Shown here in pieces: positions 51,644 through 60,791 of a stretch of 64,000 bases of DNA (positions are counted from its first letter, which is position 1; every line of letters begins with the position of its first letter). A program made the translations under genes and the position numbers. The notes beneath the pieces were generated by a model, which was not told where the DNA came from, did no database searches, and saw nothing but the letters and a program-made list of their open reading frames with translations. The stretch comes from Clostridium beijerinckii HUN142 (lineage in GTDB: Bacteria > Bacillota > Clostridia > Clostridiales > Clostridiaceae): assembly GCF_000621745.1 (NCBI RefSeq), contig NZ_KK211336.1, forward strand, positions 22,876 to 86,875, read 5' to 3'.

Positions 51644-53368
51644 ATGAGCACTGAATCATTATTCAAAAATTATATTAATAAACTTGAAATAATATTAGAT
51701 AATATGTTTAATGCAATAATTGCACTTGATGGGAATAAGAAAATATTATTTGTTAATGAAGCGGCCAGTATCCTTTTTGACATAGATAGCAAAGATAGCT
51801 TAGGCAAGGATATTAATGAAATAATGCCGGATCCAGATATAGCATATTTTCTGTCAACTAAAAAAGAAGAAATTAAAAGACCAATAATAGCTAATGAATT
51901 AAATTTAATATTAAGCATTATACCTTTTGGAGAAAATACTAATACACAAGGATCTTTGTTAATTTTTAGTAATGTGACAAATTATGATCAGTTAATTCAT
52001 AAGCTTGAGGAAGAGAGAGATAGCAAAGAAATACTAAATACTGTAATTGAAACTGCTTATGATGGAATGATTATCATTGATAAGCAGGGCATAGTTACTA
52101 TGATCAGTAATGCCTATACAGAATTTTTAGGGATTAAAAGGGAGGATGCTATCGGTAGGCATGTAAATGAAGTGATAGAAAATACTAGAATGCCAATAGT
52201 ATTAGAGACGGGAAAAGAAGAGGTAGCACAACTTCATAAGATAAAAGGAAGCTATATGATAGCATCAAGAATACCAATAGTAAAAAATGGAGAAATTATT
52301 GGGGTAGTAGGTAAGGTCCTATTTAGAAATGTAAAAGAATTAAATAGTCTTTATAAACGAATAAGTGTTATAGAGAAGGAATTAGCAACCTATAAATCAA
52401 AGCTTAGAGAATTTAATAAGGCAAATTATTCTCTTGAAAATATTATAGGTGAGAGTGAACCAATTGTTATGGCTAAAGCTATAGTTGAAAAAGCAGCTCA
52501 CACAAGTTCAAATGTTCTTATTTTAGGAGAAAGTGGAACAGGTAAAGAAATTTTTGCACATGCAATACATTCAGAAAGTAACAGGCATGAAGGGCCATTT
52601 GTTAAGGTTAATTGTGCAGCAATTCCAAGTGATTTACTTGAATCAGAATTGTTTGGATATGAAGCTGGGGCTTTTACAGGAGCTAAAAAGGAAGGTAAGA
52701 TAGGAAAATTCGAGATTGCAAATGAAGGTACTATATTTCTAGATGAGATTGGAGATATGCCTCTCCACATGCAGGTAAAACTATTAAGAGTTATTCAAGA
52801 GAGAGAAGTTGAAAAAGTTGGCGGCGTAGCTAGTAAGAAGATTAATATTAGAATAATTGCTGCAACTAATAGGAATCTTGAAAGATTAGTTGAAGAAGGT
52901 AAGTTTCGTGAAGATCTGTATTATAGACTTAATGTTGTGACAATTGAAATTCCACCTTTAAGAGAAAGGGGAAATGATATAATACTTATTTCTAATCATT
53001 TAATAAAAAAGCTTTCAGTCGATCTAGATAAGAAAGTTAAGGGAATCTCAAAGGAGGCTGAACAATATCTTAAAATCTATGAATGGAAAGGTAATGTAAG
53101 AGAATTAGAAAATATATTGGAGCGGGCTATCAATATTATGGAAAATAGTGAGATTATTCAAGTGAAAGACTTACCCAAAGAGATTACAGGCAAAAAAGTT
53201 TCAATAGTTCCTAAGAGGCTTCAAGATATTCTTGCTGAAAGTGAAAAAAATGCTATTATTCTTGCACTTAGAGCTGCAGATGGAAATAAAACTAAGGCAG
53301 CAAAAATTCTTGATATAGGACGCACTAGTTTATATGAGAAAATAGAAAAATATAAAATACAAACATAG
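51644..53368 (+). CDS. Sigma-54-dependent PAS-containing activator
   Basis: A 574-residue bacterial enhancer-binding protein: two PAS-type sensor domains (residues ~10-115 and ~130-235), an AAA+ domain (Walker A GESGTGKE at 295-302; sigma-54-contacting GAFTGA at 342-347; arginine-finger region [20 protein letters not shown]) and a C-terminal Fis HTH ([20 protein letters not shown]). GAGAAGG precedes the ATG. It directly precedes a -24/-12 promoter and the CoA-transferase/GntP/MaoC genes, so it should activate them on binding a metabolite through its PAS domains. Confidence 0.95.
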   Translation: MSTESLFKNYINKLEIILDNMFNAIIALDGNKKILFVNEAASILFDIDSKDSLGKDINEIMPDPDIAYFLSTKKEEIKRPIIANELNLILSIIPFGENTNTQGSLLIFSNVTNYDQLIHKLEEERDSKEILNTVIETAYDGMIIIDKQGIVTMISNAYTEFLGIKREDAIGRHVNEVIENTRMPIVLETGKEEVAQLHKIKGSYMIASRIPIVKNGEIIGVVGKVLFRNVKELNSLYKRISVIEKELATYKSKLREFNKANYSLENIIGESEPIVMAKAIVEKAAHTSSNVLILGESGTGKEIFAHAIHSESNRHEGPFVKVNCAAIPSDLLESELFGYEAGAFTGAKKEGKIGKFEIANEGTIFLDEIGDMPLHMQVKLLRVIQEREVEKVGGVASKKINIRIIAATNRNLERLVEEGKFREDLYYRLNVVTIEIPPLRERGNDIILISNHLIKKLSVDLDKKVKGISKEAEQYLKIYEWKGNVRELENILERAINIMENSEIIQVKDLPKEITGKKVSIVPKRLQDILAESEKNAIILALRAADGNKTKAAKILDIGRTSLYEKIEKYKIQT

Positions 53369-53400
53369 TTGTTCGGATTAACGAACAACTACTTTTTTTA
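53367..53400 (+). terminator. Terminator with TTGTTCG dyad
   Basis: AGTTGTTCG (53367-53375)/CGAACAACT (53382-53390) and a seven-T tail. TTGTTCG recurs alone at 53411-53417, so it may double as an activator half-site. Confidence 0.6.
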
Positions 53401-53453
53401 TATAAAATAATTGTTCGGAAAGTCGCACGCTATGTAAATGTTTACTTAAAAAA

Positions 53454-53473
53454 TTGTACGAAATATCGTACAA
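53454..53473 (+). promoter_or_regulatory. Enhancer-type palindrome for sigma-54 activator
   Basis: Perfect palindrome TTGTACGA-AATA-TCGTACAA about 80 bp upstream of the -24 element, the usual distance for an enhancer site. It resembles the TTGTTCG...CGAACAA dyad just before. Confidence 0.65.
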
Positions 53474-53552
53474 AAACTTGGTTTAATTAAGAATTTTTTA
53501 TGAAATTACTTGTCTAAAAGCGCAATTTTACGTTAAATGCATACTTGAAATC

Positions 53553-53569
53553 TTGGCATGGATATTGCT
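53553..53569 (+). promoter_or_regulatory. Sigma-54 (-24/-12) promoter
   Basis: TTGGCATGGATATTGCT has GG (53555-53556) and GC (53567-53568) separated by 10 bp and fits TGGCAC-N5-TTGCW. It is 89 bp before the CoA-transferase gene. Confidence 0.9.
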
Positions 53570-53657
53570 TATATAAATAAGTGTAAAAGGAATTATAAAT
53601 AAAATATTACACTCTTGCTTTATGGAGTAGATAAAAGTGTGAAAAGGAGGAGTAAAG

Positions 53658-55208
53658 ATGAACAAGATAATGTCGGTTGAACAAGCGATTTCCTTAATCA
53701 AAAGTGGAGACACTGTTGCATTTGGTGGATTTATAGGTGCTGGACATGCCGAAGGAGTTTCTAAAAAGCTTAAGGAAATATACTTAGAACAAGGTACCCC
53801 TAATAATTTGACTCTTGTTTATGCAGCTGGACAAGGTGATGGGAAAGAAAAAGGCTTGAATCATTTAGGGCAAGAAGGGCTTTTGTCAAAGGTAATAGGT
53901 GGACATTGGGGATTAGCTCCTAAAATTCAAAAACTCGCAATTGAAAATAAAATAAAGGCTTACAATCTTCCGCAAGGAGTAATATCTAGTCTTTATAGAG
54001 ATATTGCGGCAGGTAAACCAGGAACAATTACTCATGTTGGTTTAAAAACTTTCGTAGACCCAAGGGTCGAGGGAGGAAAATTAAATGAATGTACAACTGA
54101 GGATATTGTAAAGGTTATAGAAATTGATAATAAAGAATATCTCTATTACAAAGCTTTTCCTATAGATGCGGCTATATTAAGAGCAACATATGCAGATGAA
54201 GATGGAAATGCAACGCTTCAAAAAGAAGCAGCAACACTTGATGGTTTATCAATGGCACAGGCGGCAAAAAATTCTGGTGGAAAAGTAATTCTTCAGGTCG
54301 AGAAAATAGTCTCTAAGGGAACTTTAGATCCAAAGCTTGTAAAAATCCCTGGAATACTTGTAGATTCTATAGTTGTAGCTAATAGTGAAGACCATATGCA
54401 GACATTTGCTGAAGCATTTAATCCAGCTTATAGTGGAGAGATAAGAATGCCAGTAGATTCTATCGAATGCCTTCCAATGGATGAAAGAAAAGTAATAGCA
54501 AGGCGTTGTGCAATGGAACTTATACCAAATGCAGTGACTAATCTTGGTATTGGTATGCCAGAGGGAATTTCAATGGTCGCCAATGAAGAAGGAATAGGAC
54601 ATACGATGAGATTAACTATTGAGTCTGGTCCGATTGGTGGAATTCCAGCAGGAGGTTTAAGTTTTGGTGCAGCTATAAATCCAGATAGCATTATAGATCA
54701 GTCATCTCAATTTGATTTTTATGATGGCGGAGGTCTAGACATAGCATTTTTAGGACTAGCTCAATGCGATGAGAAGGGGAATATAAATGTAAGTAAATTT
54801 GGGCCTAAGATAGCTGGATGTGGAGGATTTATAAATATCACTCAAAATTCAAAAAAGGTTATATTCTGTGGAACATTTACAGCAGGAGGACTTAAAATTA
54901 ATGTTGCTGATGGTAAGTTAGTAATCGAAAATGAGGGAAGATCAAAGAAGTTTATAAAAAATGTTGAACAAATTACATTCAGTGGAGATTATGCTAGAGA
55001 TGTTGATCAACCAGTACTTTATATAACTGAGAGGGCAGTTTTCAGATTAACAACAGAAGGAGTTACATTAGAAGAAATAGCTCCAGGAGTAAATTTACAA
55101 AAAGATATTATTGATCAAATGGACTTCAAGCCAATAATCTCAAAGGATTTAAAAATAATGGATGAAAAAATTTTTAAGGATAAGCCTATGAATTTAAGTA
55201 GTAAATAA
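53658..55208 (+). CDS. Acyl-CoA:carboxylate CoA-transferase (YdiF/Pct type)
   Basis: A 516-residue fused alpha-beta CoA-transferase. N-terminal half: VEQAISLIKSGDTVAFGGFI, GAGHAEGV; C-terminal half: LIPNAVTNLGIGMPEGISMV and the catalytic Glu322 in TIESGPIGGIPAG. The fused layout and length fit the YdiF/propionate (acetate/acetoacetate) CoA-transferase group that moves CoA between short acyl chains and acetate. AAAGGAGG precedes the ATG. Expressed from the sigma-54 promoter and followed by a permease and MaoC hydratase, it likely activates an imported organic or hydroxy acid. Confidence 0.9.
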   Translation: MNKIMSVEQAISLIKSGDTVAFGGFIGAGHAEGVSKKLKEIYLEQGTPNNLTLVYAAGQGDGKEKGLNHLGQEGLLSKVIGGHWGLAPKIQKLAIENKIKAYNLPQGVISSLYRDIAAGKPGTITHVGLKTFVDPRVEGGKLNECTTEDIVKVIEIDNKEYLYYKAFPIDAAILRATYADEDGNATLQKEAATLDGLSMAQAAKNSGGKVILQVEKIVSKGTLDPKLVKIPGILVDSIVVANSEDHMQTFAEAFNPAYSGEIRMPVDSIECLPMDERKVIARRCAMELIPNAVTNLGIGMPEGISMVANEEGIGHTMRLTIESGPIGGIPAGGLSFGAAINPDSIIDQSSQFDFYDGGGLDIAFLGLAQCDEKGNINVSKFGPKIAGCGGFINITQNSKKVIFCGTFTAGGLKINVADGKLVIENEGRSKKFIKNVEQITFSGDYARDVDQPVLYITERAVFRLTTEGVTLEEIAPGVNLQKDIIDQMDFKPIISKDLKIMDEKIFKDKPMNLSSK

Positions 55209-55275
55209 TAAAGAGGAATAAGATAAGGATAAAATATTTGAAAAGAAAAATAATAAAATAACGGAGGTTTTGTAT

Positions 55276-56670
55276 ATGGCAGTTATAGGAATTTTATTAA
55301 GCTTAGCACTTTTAATGTTTATGGCTTATAAGGGGTTTTCAGTTATTGTTTTCGCACCTATATTTGCAATTATGGCAGCTATATTTTCAGGAATGGCGAT
55401 TATGCCAACCTATACAGAAATATTCTTACCTAACTTGGGTAACTATGTAAAAGTTTACTTTCCATTCTTCTTACTAGGTGCAGTATTTGGTAAGGTTATG
55501 GAGCAATCTGGTGCAGCAAAATCAATAGCAAAATTTATAGTAGATAAATTAGGAAAAAAACGAGCTATGCTATCTGTAATACTAGCAGCAGCCATACTAA
55601 CTTATGGTGGAGTAAGTCTTTTCGTTGTAGCGTTTGCTGTTTATCCATTTGCAGCTTCTATATTTAAAGAAGCAGATATACCAAAGAGACTCGTTCCAGC
55701 AACTATTGCTGTTGGTGCTTTCACATTTACTATGGACGCACTTCCAGGAACACCTCAAATTCAAAACTCTATACCAATGAAATTTTTTAATACAGATCTA
55801 TATGCGGCTCCTATATTTGGAACTCTAGGTGCAATTATGGTTTTAGTTTGCGGTGTATCTTATTTAGAATGGTGTAAGCGTAAAGCTCAAGCAAAAGGAG
55901 AAGGATATGGAACAAACCATAAGCAAGAGCCTGTAATTGTTGAAGATAGCAGTTTACCGAATCCATTTATAGCAGCATTACCATTAGCATCTGTACTTAT
56001 AGTGACTCTAGTTCTTCAAAAAGTTGTATTTCCTAAATGGGATATCGTTTCTTGGGTAACTAAGGCACCATACAACATCCCAGAAGCAGGTGTTGTTGGT
56101 TCAATGAATAACTGGGCTCTTATGATTGCACTTATAGTTGGTATCACTCTTGCAGTATCAATTAACCCAAAACGTATGAAAGGAAACTTTGCTGCAGCAA
56201 TTAATGCTGGCGCAATTGGATCACTTTTAGCAGTTATGAACACAGCATCAGAAGTTGGTTTCGGTAATGTTATTAAAACTTTACCAGGATTTCAATCTAT
56301 AGCTCATGCGTTAACAAATATTAATCCAGATGGAAGCCCATTACTTTCGGAGGCAGTTACAGTAAATGTTCTTTCAGGAGTTACAGGTTCTGCTTCAGGA
56401 GGAATGAGTATAGCACTTGATACTTTCGGAAAACAATATTTAACTTGGGCAAATAGTGTTGGAATAGATCCACAATTACTTCACCGTGTTGCTGCTATGG
56501 CTTCAGGTGGAATGGATACATTACCTCATAATGGTGCAGTTATAACATTACTTGGAATTGCAGGATTAACTCATAAACAATCATATAAAGATATATTCGT
56601 AATCACTTGTATAAAGACAGGAACTGTATTTGCATTAATAGCATTACAAAGCATGCTACATTTTGTTTAA
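55276..56670 (+). CDS. GntP family permease
   Basis: A 464-residue membrane protein with about 12 segments and the GntP/gluconate:H+ symporter layout (LPNLGNYVKVYFPFFLLGAV, AAILTYGGVSLFVVAFAVYP, ALPGTPQIQNSIPMKFFNTD, MASGGMDTLPHNGAVITLLG). Members carry gluconate, citrate-like or short hydroxy acids such as hydroxybutyrate. GGAGG fits ATG 55276. Located 67 bp after the CoA-transferase, so it probably imports its substrate. Confidence 0.9.
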   Translation: MAVIGILLSLALLMFMAYKGFSVIVFAPIFAIMAAIFSGMAIMPTYTEIFLPNLGNYVKVYFPFFLLGAVFGKVMEQSGAAKSIAKFIVDKLGKKRAMLSVILAAAILTYGGVSLFVVAFAVYPFAASIFKEADIPKRLVPATIAVGAFTFTMDALPGTPQIQNSIPMKFFNTDLYAAPIFGTLGAIMVLVCGVSYLEWCKRKAQAKGEGYGTNHKQEPVIVEDSSLPNPFIAALPLASVLIVTLVLQKVVFPKWDIVSWVTKAPYNIPEAGVVGSMNNWALMIALIVGITLAVSINPKRMKGNFAAAINAGAIGSLLAVMNTASEVGFGNVIKTLPGFQSIAHALTNINPDGSPLLSEAVTVNVLSGVTGSASGGMSIALDTFGKQYLTWANSVGIDPQLLHRVAAMASGGMDTLPHNGAVITLLGIAGLTHKQSYKDIFVITCIKTGTVFALIALQSMLHFV

Positions 56671-56734
56671 TTAGAACTGAAAATACTTATAAATAATATT
56701 TTGAAAATTATATAGCAAAAAAGGGGGAGTACTA

Positions 56735-57151
56735 GTGAAAGGATTAACTATAAAGGAATTAAAGATTGGAGATAAAGCATCTTTTCAAAAGACTATTACG
56801 GAAACTGATGTATATTTATATGCTGGAATAACAGGAGATTTAAATCCAGCGCATATAAATCAAGTTGAATCAGAAAAAACAATGTTTAAAGGGAGAATTG
56901 CTCACGGAATGCTAACTGCTGGTTTAGTGTCAGCAGTATTGGGAATGCAATTGCCAGGACCAGGTTCCATTTATCTTGGACAAGAACTTAAATTTACAGC
57001 ACCAGTAAGAATAGGAGATACAATTAAGGCTGAAGTAGAAGTAATAGAGAAAATTGAAGATAAAAATAGAATAAAATTAAGTACTACATGCACAAATCAA
57101 GATGGTGTTGAAGTGCTTAAAGGCACAGCAACAATAATGCCTCCTAAATAA
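56735..57151 (+). CDS. MaoC-type (R)-hydratase
   Basis: A 138-residue single hot-dog-fold MaoC dehydratase (PF01575). The catalytic signature GDLNPAHINQVESEKTMFKG, RIAHGMLTAGLVSAVLG (Asp-x-x-x-x-His) is intact. It hydrates (R)-specific enoyl-CoA or dehydrates (R)-3-hydroxyacyl-CoA. It starts at GTG 56735 behind AAGGGGGAG. Last gene of the sigma-54 operon; with the transferase and permease it suggests uptake and CoA activation of 3-hydroxybutyrate-type acids and conversion to crotonyl-CoA. Confidence 0.9.
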   Translation: MKGLTIKELKIGDKASFQKTITETDVYLYAGITGDLNPAHINQVESEKTMFKGRIAHGMLTAGLVSAVLGMQLPGPGSIYLGQELKFTAPVRIGDTIKAEVEVIEKIEDKNRIKLSTTCTNQDGVEVLKGTATIMPPK

Positions 57152-57162
57152 AGACAAGCTTT

Positions 57163-57208
57163 AAAAGCAGTGTGAATTTCAATAATTTGAAGTTCACACT
57201 GCTTTTTT
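57163..57208 (+). terminator. Terminator of sigma-54 operon
   Basis: AAAAGCAGTGTGAA (57163-57176)/TTCACACTGCTTTT (57193-57206) and a T run. Confidence 0.9.
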
Positions 57209-57428
57209 GTATTAACTAAAAATAATAAAAAAATAGGGAATGTATCTGCATTTATATTATATGGAAAAATATTAAACTTCTATAAGAAAGATTTATGTGC
57301 TAATAGCAGAGCAGCAGTTTCTAAGTAAAACATTAAGCCTGTAACCATTTGATTAAGATATTCGATGAATAAACAAATGATTACAGACTTTTATTCATTT
57401 AAATGATAATTTAAATAAAGAGTTTTTA

Positions 57429-57812
57429 TTAAGAATTTTTTTCAGCCCATAAACCATGTAAATTACAATATTCTCTAGCAAAAAGAACAGGTTCGTCAAC
57501 TTTAAAGAAAGCCTCAGGCTTTTCACCAGGTTTTAAGAACTTTCTATATACATTATTTTCAGTATGGATTTCGATCCATTCTATATAGTGGTTATCAAGC
57601 ATAGGATGTTGTACAGAACCTACCTTTACTAAAACTCCATCTTCAACTTTTTCAATTACAGGAACGTGTTTTTCTGTTGCTCCATCAGTAGTATTTTCAG
57701 CCTTAAGTTTCATTGGCTGATTACAACATACTAGTGTACCACCAGCATTATGAACAACCTCCACAATATTACCACAAACTTCACATTTATAAACTTGTTT
57801 TAATTCAGTCAT
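57429..57812 (-). CDS. dfx: Desulfoferrodoxin (superoxide reductase)
   Basis: A 127-residue 2Fe-type superoxide reductase: N-terminal desulforedoxin centre ([20 protein letters not shown], then CCNQPM; Cys of the FeS4 site) and a C-terminal catalytic domain with [23 protein letters not shown] and [13 protein letters not shown] (His and Cys ligands of the active Fe). It reduces superoxide to peroxide. TAGGAGG precedes the ATG. It follows a nitroreductase by 21 bp in one operon, under two PerR-like boxes. Confidence 0.95.
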   Translation of the reverse strand: MTELKQVYKCEVCGNIVEVVHNAGGTLVCCNQPMKLKAENTTDGATEKHVPVIEKVEDGVLVKVGSVQHPMLDNHYIEWIEIHTENNVYRKFLKPGEKPEAFFKVDEPVLFAREYCNLHGLWAEKNS

Positions 57813-57833
57813 TTTATTGCCTCCTAAAATTAA

Positions 57834-58451
57834 TTATAATTCTTTAACTATTTCTTCATAATTTTTTCTATAAGCTCTTGGATATAAAGTTTTACTTTCC
57901 TCTAAATAGCCAAGTGCAATTGTCATTACAACAGTTTTGTTATCATCAAGATGAAATTCCTTTTTAATACCATCGAAGTCTATACCACTCATAGGATGGG
58001 AATCAACTCCAAATGATTTAGCTGCATACATAATAGACATAGCTAGAAGAGCTGCATTACTTTCTGCAAATTTCAATTTTCTTTCTTCTGATGTACCATA
58101 TAAACTATATGCAAAACCTTGTGTATTAGCTAGCTTTTCTTCATCTCCATCAAAATTTTTAAGGAAGATATCCCATATGGGATTTGATTTATCATAGCCA
58201 TTTTTGTCTCCAAGAATTATTAATGTTACTGGCGCTTCCAGTACTTTTGGCTGGTTGCTAGAAAGCTTGTACAATTTGTCTTTAGCTTCTTTTGATTTTA
58301 CAGCTATAATTTCCCAAGGTTGAAGATTGAATGCTGAAGGAGCTAATACAGCACGGTTTATAATATCTTTTAATAAATTATCTTCTAAATTTTTCTTTGA
58401 ATCAAAAAAATTAATAGAACGTCTTTCTTCAAAAATCTCTTTTGAACTCAT
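57834..58451 (-). CDS. Nitroreductase family protein
   Basis: A 205-residue FMN-dependent nitroreductase-fold enzyme: EIFEERRSINFFDSKKNLED, VLAPSAFNLQPWEIIAVKSK, and ALLAMSIMYAAKSFGVDSHP. Such enzymes can act as NADH-dependent oxidases or quinone reductases. GGGTGTG precedes the ATG. Cotranscribed with desulfoferrodoxin and placed behind PerR-like boxes, so its role is likely oxidative-stress defence. Confidence 0.9.
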   Translation of the reverse strand: MSSKEIFEERRSINFFDSKKNLEDNLLKDIINRAVLAPSAFNLQPWEIIAVKSKEAKDKLYKLSSNQPKVLEAPVTLIILGDKNGYDKSNPIWDIFLKNFDGDEEKLANTQGFAYSLYGTSEERKLKFAESNAALLAMSIMYAAKSFGVDSHPMSGIDFDGIKKEFHLDDNKTVVMTIALGYLEESKTLYPRAYRKNYEEIVKEL

Positions 58452-58635
58452 ATCAACACACCCTTTTTCACTATCAATAGTTAATGTACTCTTTAAATTT
58501 ATTTCTAAAAAGTCTTTTTAATGACTAAGAATTTTAAAATTATTATTTAGGTATATTTTTATATTGGAAATCCTTAACTTATTAAAAACTTAGCTAACAT
58601 AATTAGAAAAAAATGAGAGTTTTATCTTTAACATT

Positions 58636-58676
58636 ATTATATACATAATAATTATATTAGTCAATAATAATTATTA
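58636..58676 (-). promoter_or_regulatory. Promoter with two PerR-like boxes
   Basis: On the minus strand TTGACT (58664-58659), 17-bp spacer, TATAAT (58641-58636). Two dyads match the PerR consensus TTATAATNATTATAA well: ATAAT-A-ATTAT (58645-58655) between -35 and -10, and AATAAT-A-ATTATT (58663-58675) overlapping -35. Confidence 0.65.
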
Positions 58677-58867
58677 GTTAATAAATTCAATTTGTGATTT
58701 AGTTTTGTATTAATTGTGAGAATAATATTTAATAAGATAAAGAAGAAAATGGTGAGTGACATGCAAGATCAAATAACTAGCATTATAGCAAATATATAAT
58801 TTTATCAAGTAACATTAATTTTACTTATTGAGTTATTTAAATTCGATAGCATTAGTTATAGATAGAA

Positions 58868-58946
58868 AAGCTCTAACAAATTTATTGTTACTCTATCATC
58901 AAAAGGATTAACAATTAATGATAGAGGGGAGCAATATGTTAGAGCT
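58868..58946 (+). promoter_or_regulatory. Nested inverted repeats over a ribosome binding site
   Basis: AAGCTCTAACA (58868-58878) is complementary to TGTTAGAGCTT (58936-58946) and CTCTATCAT to ATGATAGAG in between, with a gap of unpaired bases. The right arms cover GAGGGGAG and the ATG of the small ORF, so folding would hide its translation start. Confidence 0.5.
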
Positions 58947-59061
58947 TAACAAAAATTCTGATATACCAATAAATGATTTAGAGGATTTTGTTACTGTTAC
59001 TGTGGTTATAAGGGAAATATTATCTGATATTTCCCTTAGATTAAAAGTAGTTCTATTTTAG
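58936..59061 (+). CDS. Possible 41-residue small protein
   Basis: ATG 58936 with GAGGGGAG at ideal spacing, ending at TAG 59061; product MLELNKNSDIPINDLEDFVT plus VTVVIREILSDISLRL. It contains a perfect hairpin (AAGGGAAATAT/ATATTTCCCTT, 59010-59037) within its coding sequence. No family known; the start is inside an inverted repeat. Confidence 0.4.
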   Translation: MLELNKNSDIPINDLEDFVTVTVVIREILSDISLRLKVVLF

Positions 59062-59072
59062 TATTTGATCTT

Positions 59073-60131
59073 TTATTGAAACATCGGTCCTGTATATTCT
59101 TCATAGGGTATTCGAACAGCAGCTCCAGTTTCATCTAGTTTGTATGGTGTTCCTTCGATAGGGTTTATTCCATGAGCCAAGTTAGAGCCTATGGTATAAA
59201 TAGCATTAGCCATAATACTAGTATCCTGTATGGGAGAGCCTAACATAAAGCCTTTTGAAATCAGATCTCTGGCTTCAGGAGCACCATCTACTCCAACAAT
59301 TGGAATTACTTTGGACTTATTTCCACTATTGTAGCCATATTTTTGTAAGGCTTTAACGGCACCAATTGCCATAGAATCATCATTTGAAATTATTGACTCT
59401 ACTTTGTTTCCAAATCTTAAAAATAATGCATCGACAGTATTTTGAGCTGTATCTCTATCCCAACTCAAAACAGGTGATGCAAGCTCTTCTGTCTTTATTC
59501 CAGCTTGCTGGATAGTTGAAATAGAATATGCGGATCTATCGATAGATGTTTTGTTAAGTCTTTCACCAATAAGCATTATGTATTGTAGTACGTTATCTTT
59601 ATTTTTATCAACTAAATCTTTATGATTATTCCAAGCATCAATAATAATTTTACCTTGTAAAGTGCCAGCTTGTTTTGAATCTGTACCCACATATAAGGCC
59701 TTTTTATATGATTTTATAGCATCCATTGTAAGTGGTTCTCTATTGAAAACTATCACTGGAATTTCATATTTTGATATTTTACTAATTAAGTCACCTATAT
59801 CATTGACATTAACCATATCTAGTAATATAAGATCAATTCCTTCGTTAAGTTTGGCATCAAGTTCTGTATTTTGAGTTGATTGATTGAATTTAGCATCATA
59901 AAAGGTGAATATGACCTCATTTGGATGCTGATTTTGAATATCTTCAAAATTTTTACGAAGAAAGATAAGGTAATCATCATTAAGATCAGCTGAAAACAGG
60001 CCGACTTTAATAGGAGCTCCTTGCCTAGAAATTTCTGCAACAACTGTAGTATTTAGAAGACTGCTTTTAAGTACAATACTAAATATAATAGTAAGTGCAG
60101 TTACAGCTAATATTTTTTTAAATATCTTCAT
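59073..60131 (-). CDS. Galactose/methylgalactoside-type substrate-binding protein, orphan
   Basis: A 352-residue periplasmic-binding protein (type I, MglB-like). N-terminal hydrophobic segment (residues ~6-26) and no lipobox Cys, so a membrane-anchored or secreted form. Body signatures: IKVGLFSADLNDDYLIFLRK, IDLILLDMVNVNDIGDLISK, YVGTDSKQAGTLQGKIIID, IISNDDSMAIGAVKALQKYG, IPIVGVDGAPEARDLISKG. No ATPase or permease is adjacent. GGAGGATTT precedes the ATG. It could be a sugar-sensing partner for a distant kinase or a lone binding protein. Confidence 0.85.
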   Translation of the reverse strand: MKIFKKILAVTALTIIFSIVLKSSLLNTTVVAEISRQGAPIKVGLFSADLNDDYLIFLRKNFEDIQNQHPNEVIFTFYDAKFNQSTQNTELDAKLNEGIDLILLDMVNVNDIGDLISKISKYEIPVIVFNREPLTMDAIKSYKKALYVGTDSKQAGTLQGKIIIDAWNNHKDLVDKNKDNVLQYIMLIGERLNKTSIDRSAYSISTIQQAGIKTEELASPVLSWDRDTAQNTVDALFLRFGNKVESIISNDDSMAIGAVKALQKYGYNSGNKSKVIPIVGVDGAPEARDLISKGFMLGSPIQDTSIMANAIYTIGSNLAHGINPIEGTPYKLDETGAAVRIPYEEYTGPMFQ

Positions 60132-60503
60132 TTAAATCCTCCAATCCTCTGTACTTATAAGCTTATTATACGTTTTACGAAAAAGTTTATACTAAATATA
60201 AGTAGCTATATAAGTTAATAGAAACAGAAAAGAATTTTGTGTATAAATAAAAAAGCCCCAACAAGGGGGCTAAAAAGTGGATAGTTTAAATCATGAAAAC
60301 ATCTATATTATATGAAAGTTTCGTAGAAATATTCATATAATATAGATATTATTTGAATGCAGTAAATATATTGCGATAATATATTTACATTTAAAACGTT
60401 AGTAAGGCAAGTGCACAATTAAGACTAGAATGTAGCAATTTAATCCTAGTATATATAATTTATATTCTTATTATAAAATTTGTTAATGCGTTATATTATA
60501 TTT
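60132..60503 (-). terminator. Gap with minus-strand terminator and long hairpin
   Basis: AGCCCC-AACAAG-GGGGCT (60254-60271) followed on the minus strand by six T terminates the alkC/Dabb operon, whose stop is at 60504. ATCTATATTATATGAA (60301-60316)/TTCATATAATATAGAT (60332-60347) is a perfect 16-bp hairpin between them. No gene. Confidence 0.7.
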
Positions 60504-60791
60504 TTATAACTCATAACACACAGATGCTTGAGTATCTAGAACGCTACCAATAAATTTTGCAACTTCTAAATGCACTGGATGAGTAAGGTATGAATTCATA
60601 TCTTCTAATGATTGGAATTTTGTAATTAAAATGATATCATAATTTGTTTTATTAGGACGTATGTTTAGTTCTGCTTGTATATCAAGTAGAACACTTATTT
60701 TTCCCTTCATCTTTAAAAGGGTATTCTGAGTTTGTTTAATATTATTGATGTCCCTGTCTTTTAATTTCAATAGTAGGTTATTTATAATCAT
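60504..60791 (-). CDS. Dabb (stress-responsive A/B barrel) protein
   Basis: A 95-residue Dabb-domain protein (PF07876): MIINNLLLKLKDRDINNIKQ, IRPNKTNYDIILITKFQSLE, then LEDMNSYLTHPVHLEVAKFI with the conserved Y-x-x-H-P-x-H motif. Function of small bacterial Dabb proteins is unclear. Its ATG overlaps the alkC stop by 1 nt (TAATG) and GGAGG precedes it, so translation is coupled with the alkylation-repair gene. Confidence 0.85.
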   Translation of the reverse strand: MIINNLLLKLKDRDINNIKQTQNTLLKMKGKISVLLDIQAELNIRPNKTNYDIILITKFQSLEDMNSYLTHPVHLEVAKFIGSVLDTQASVCYEL

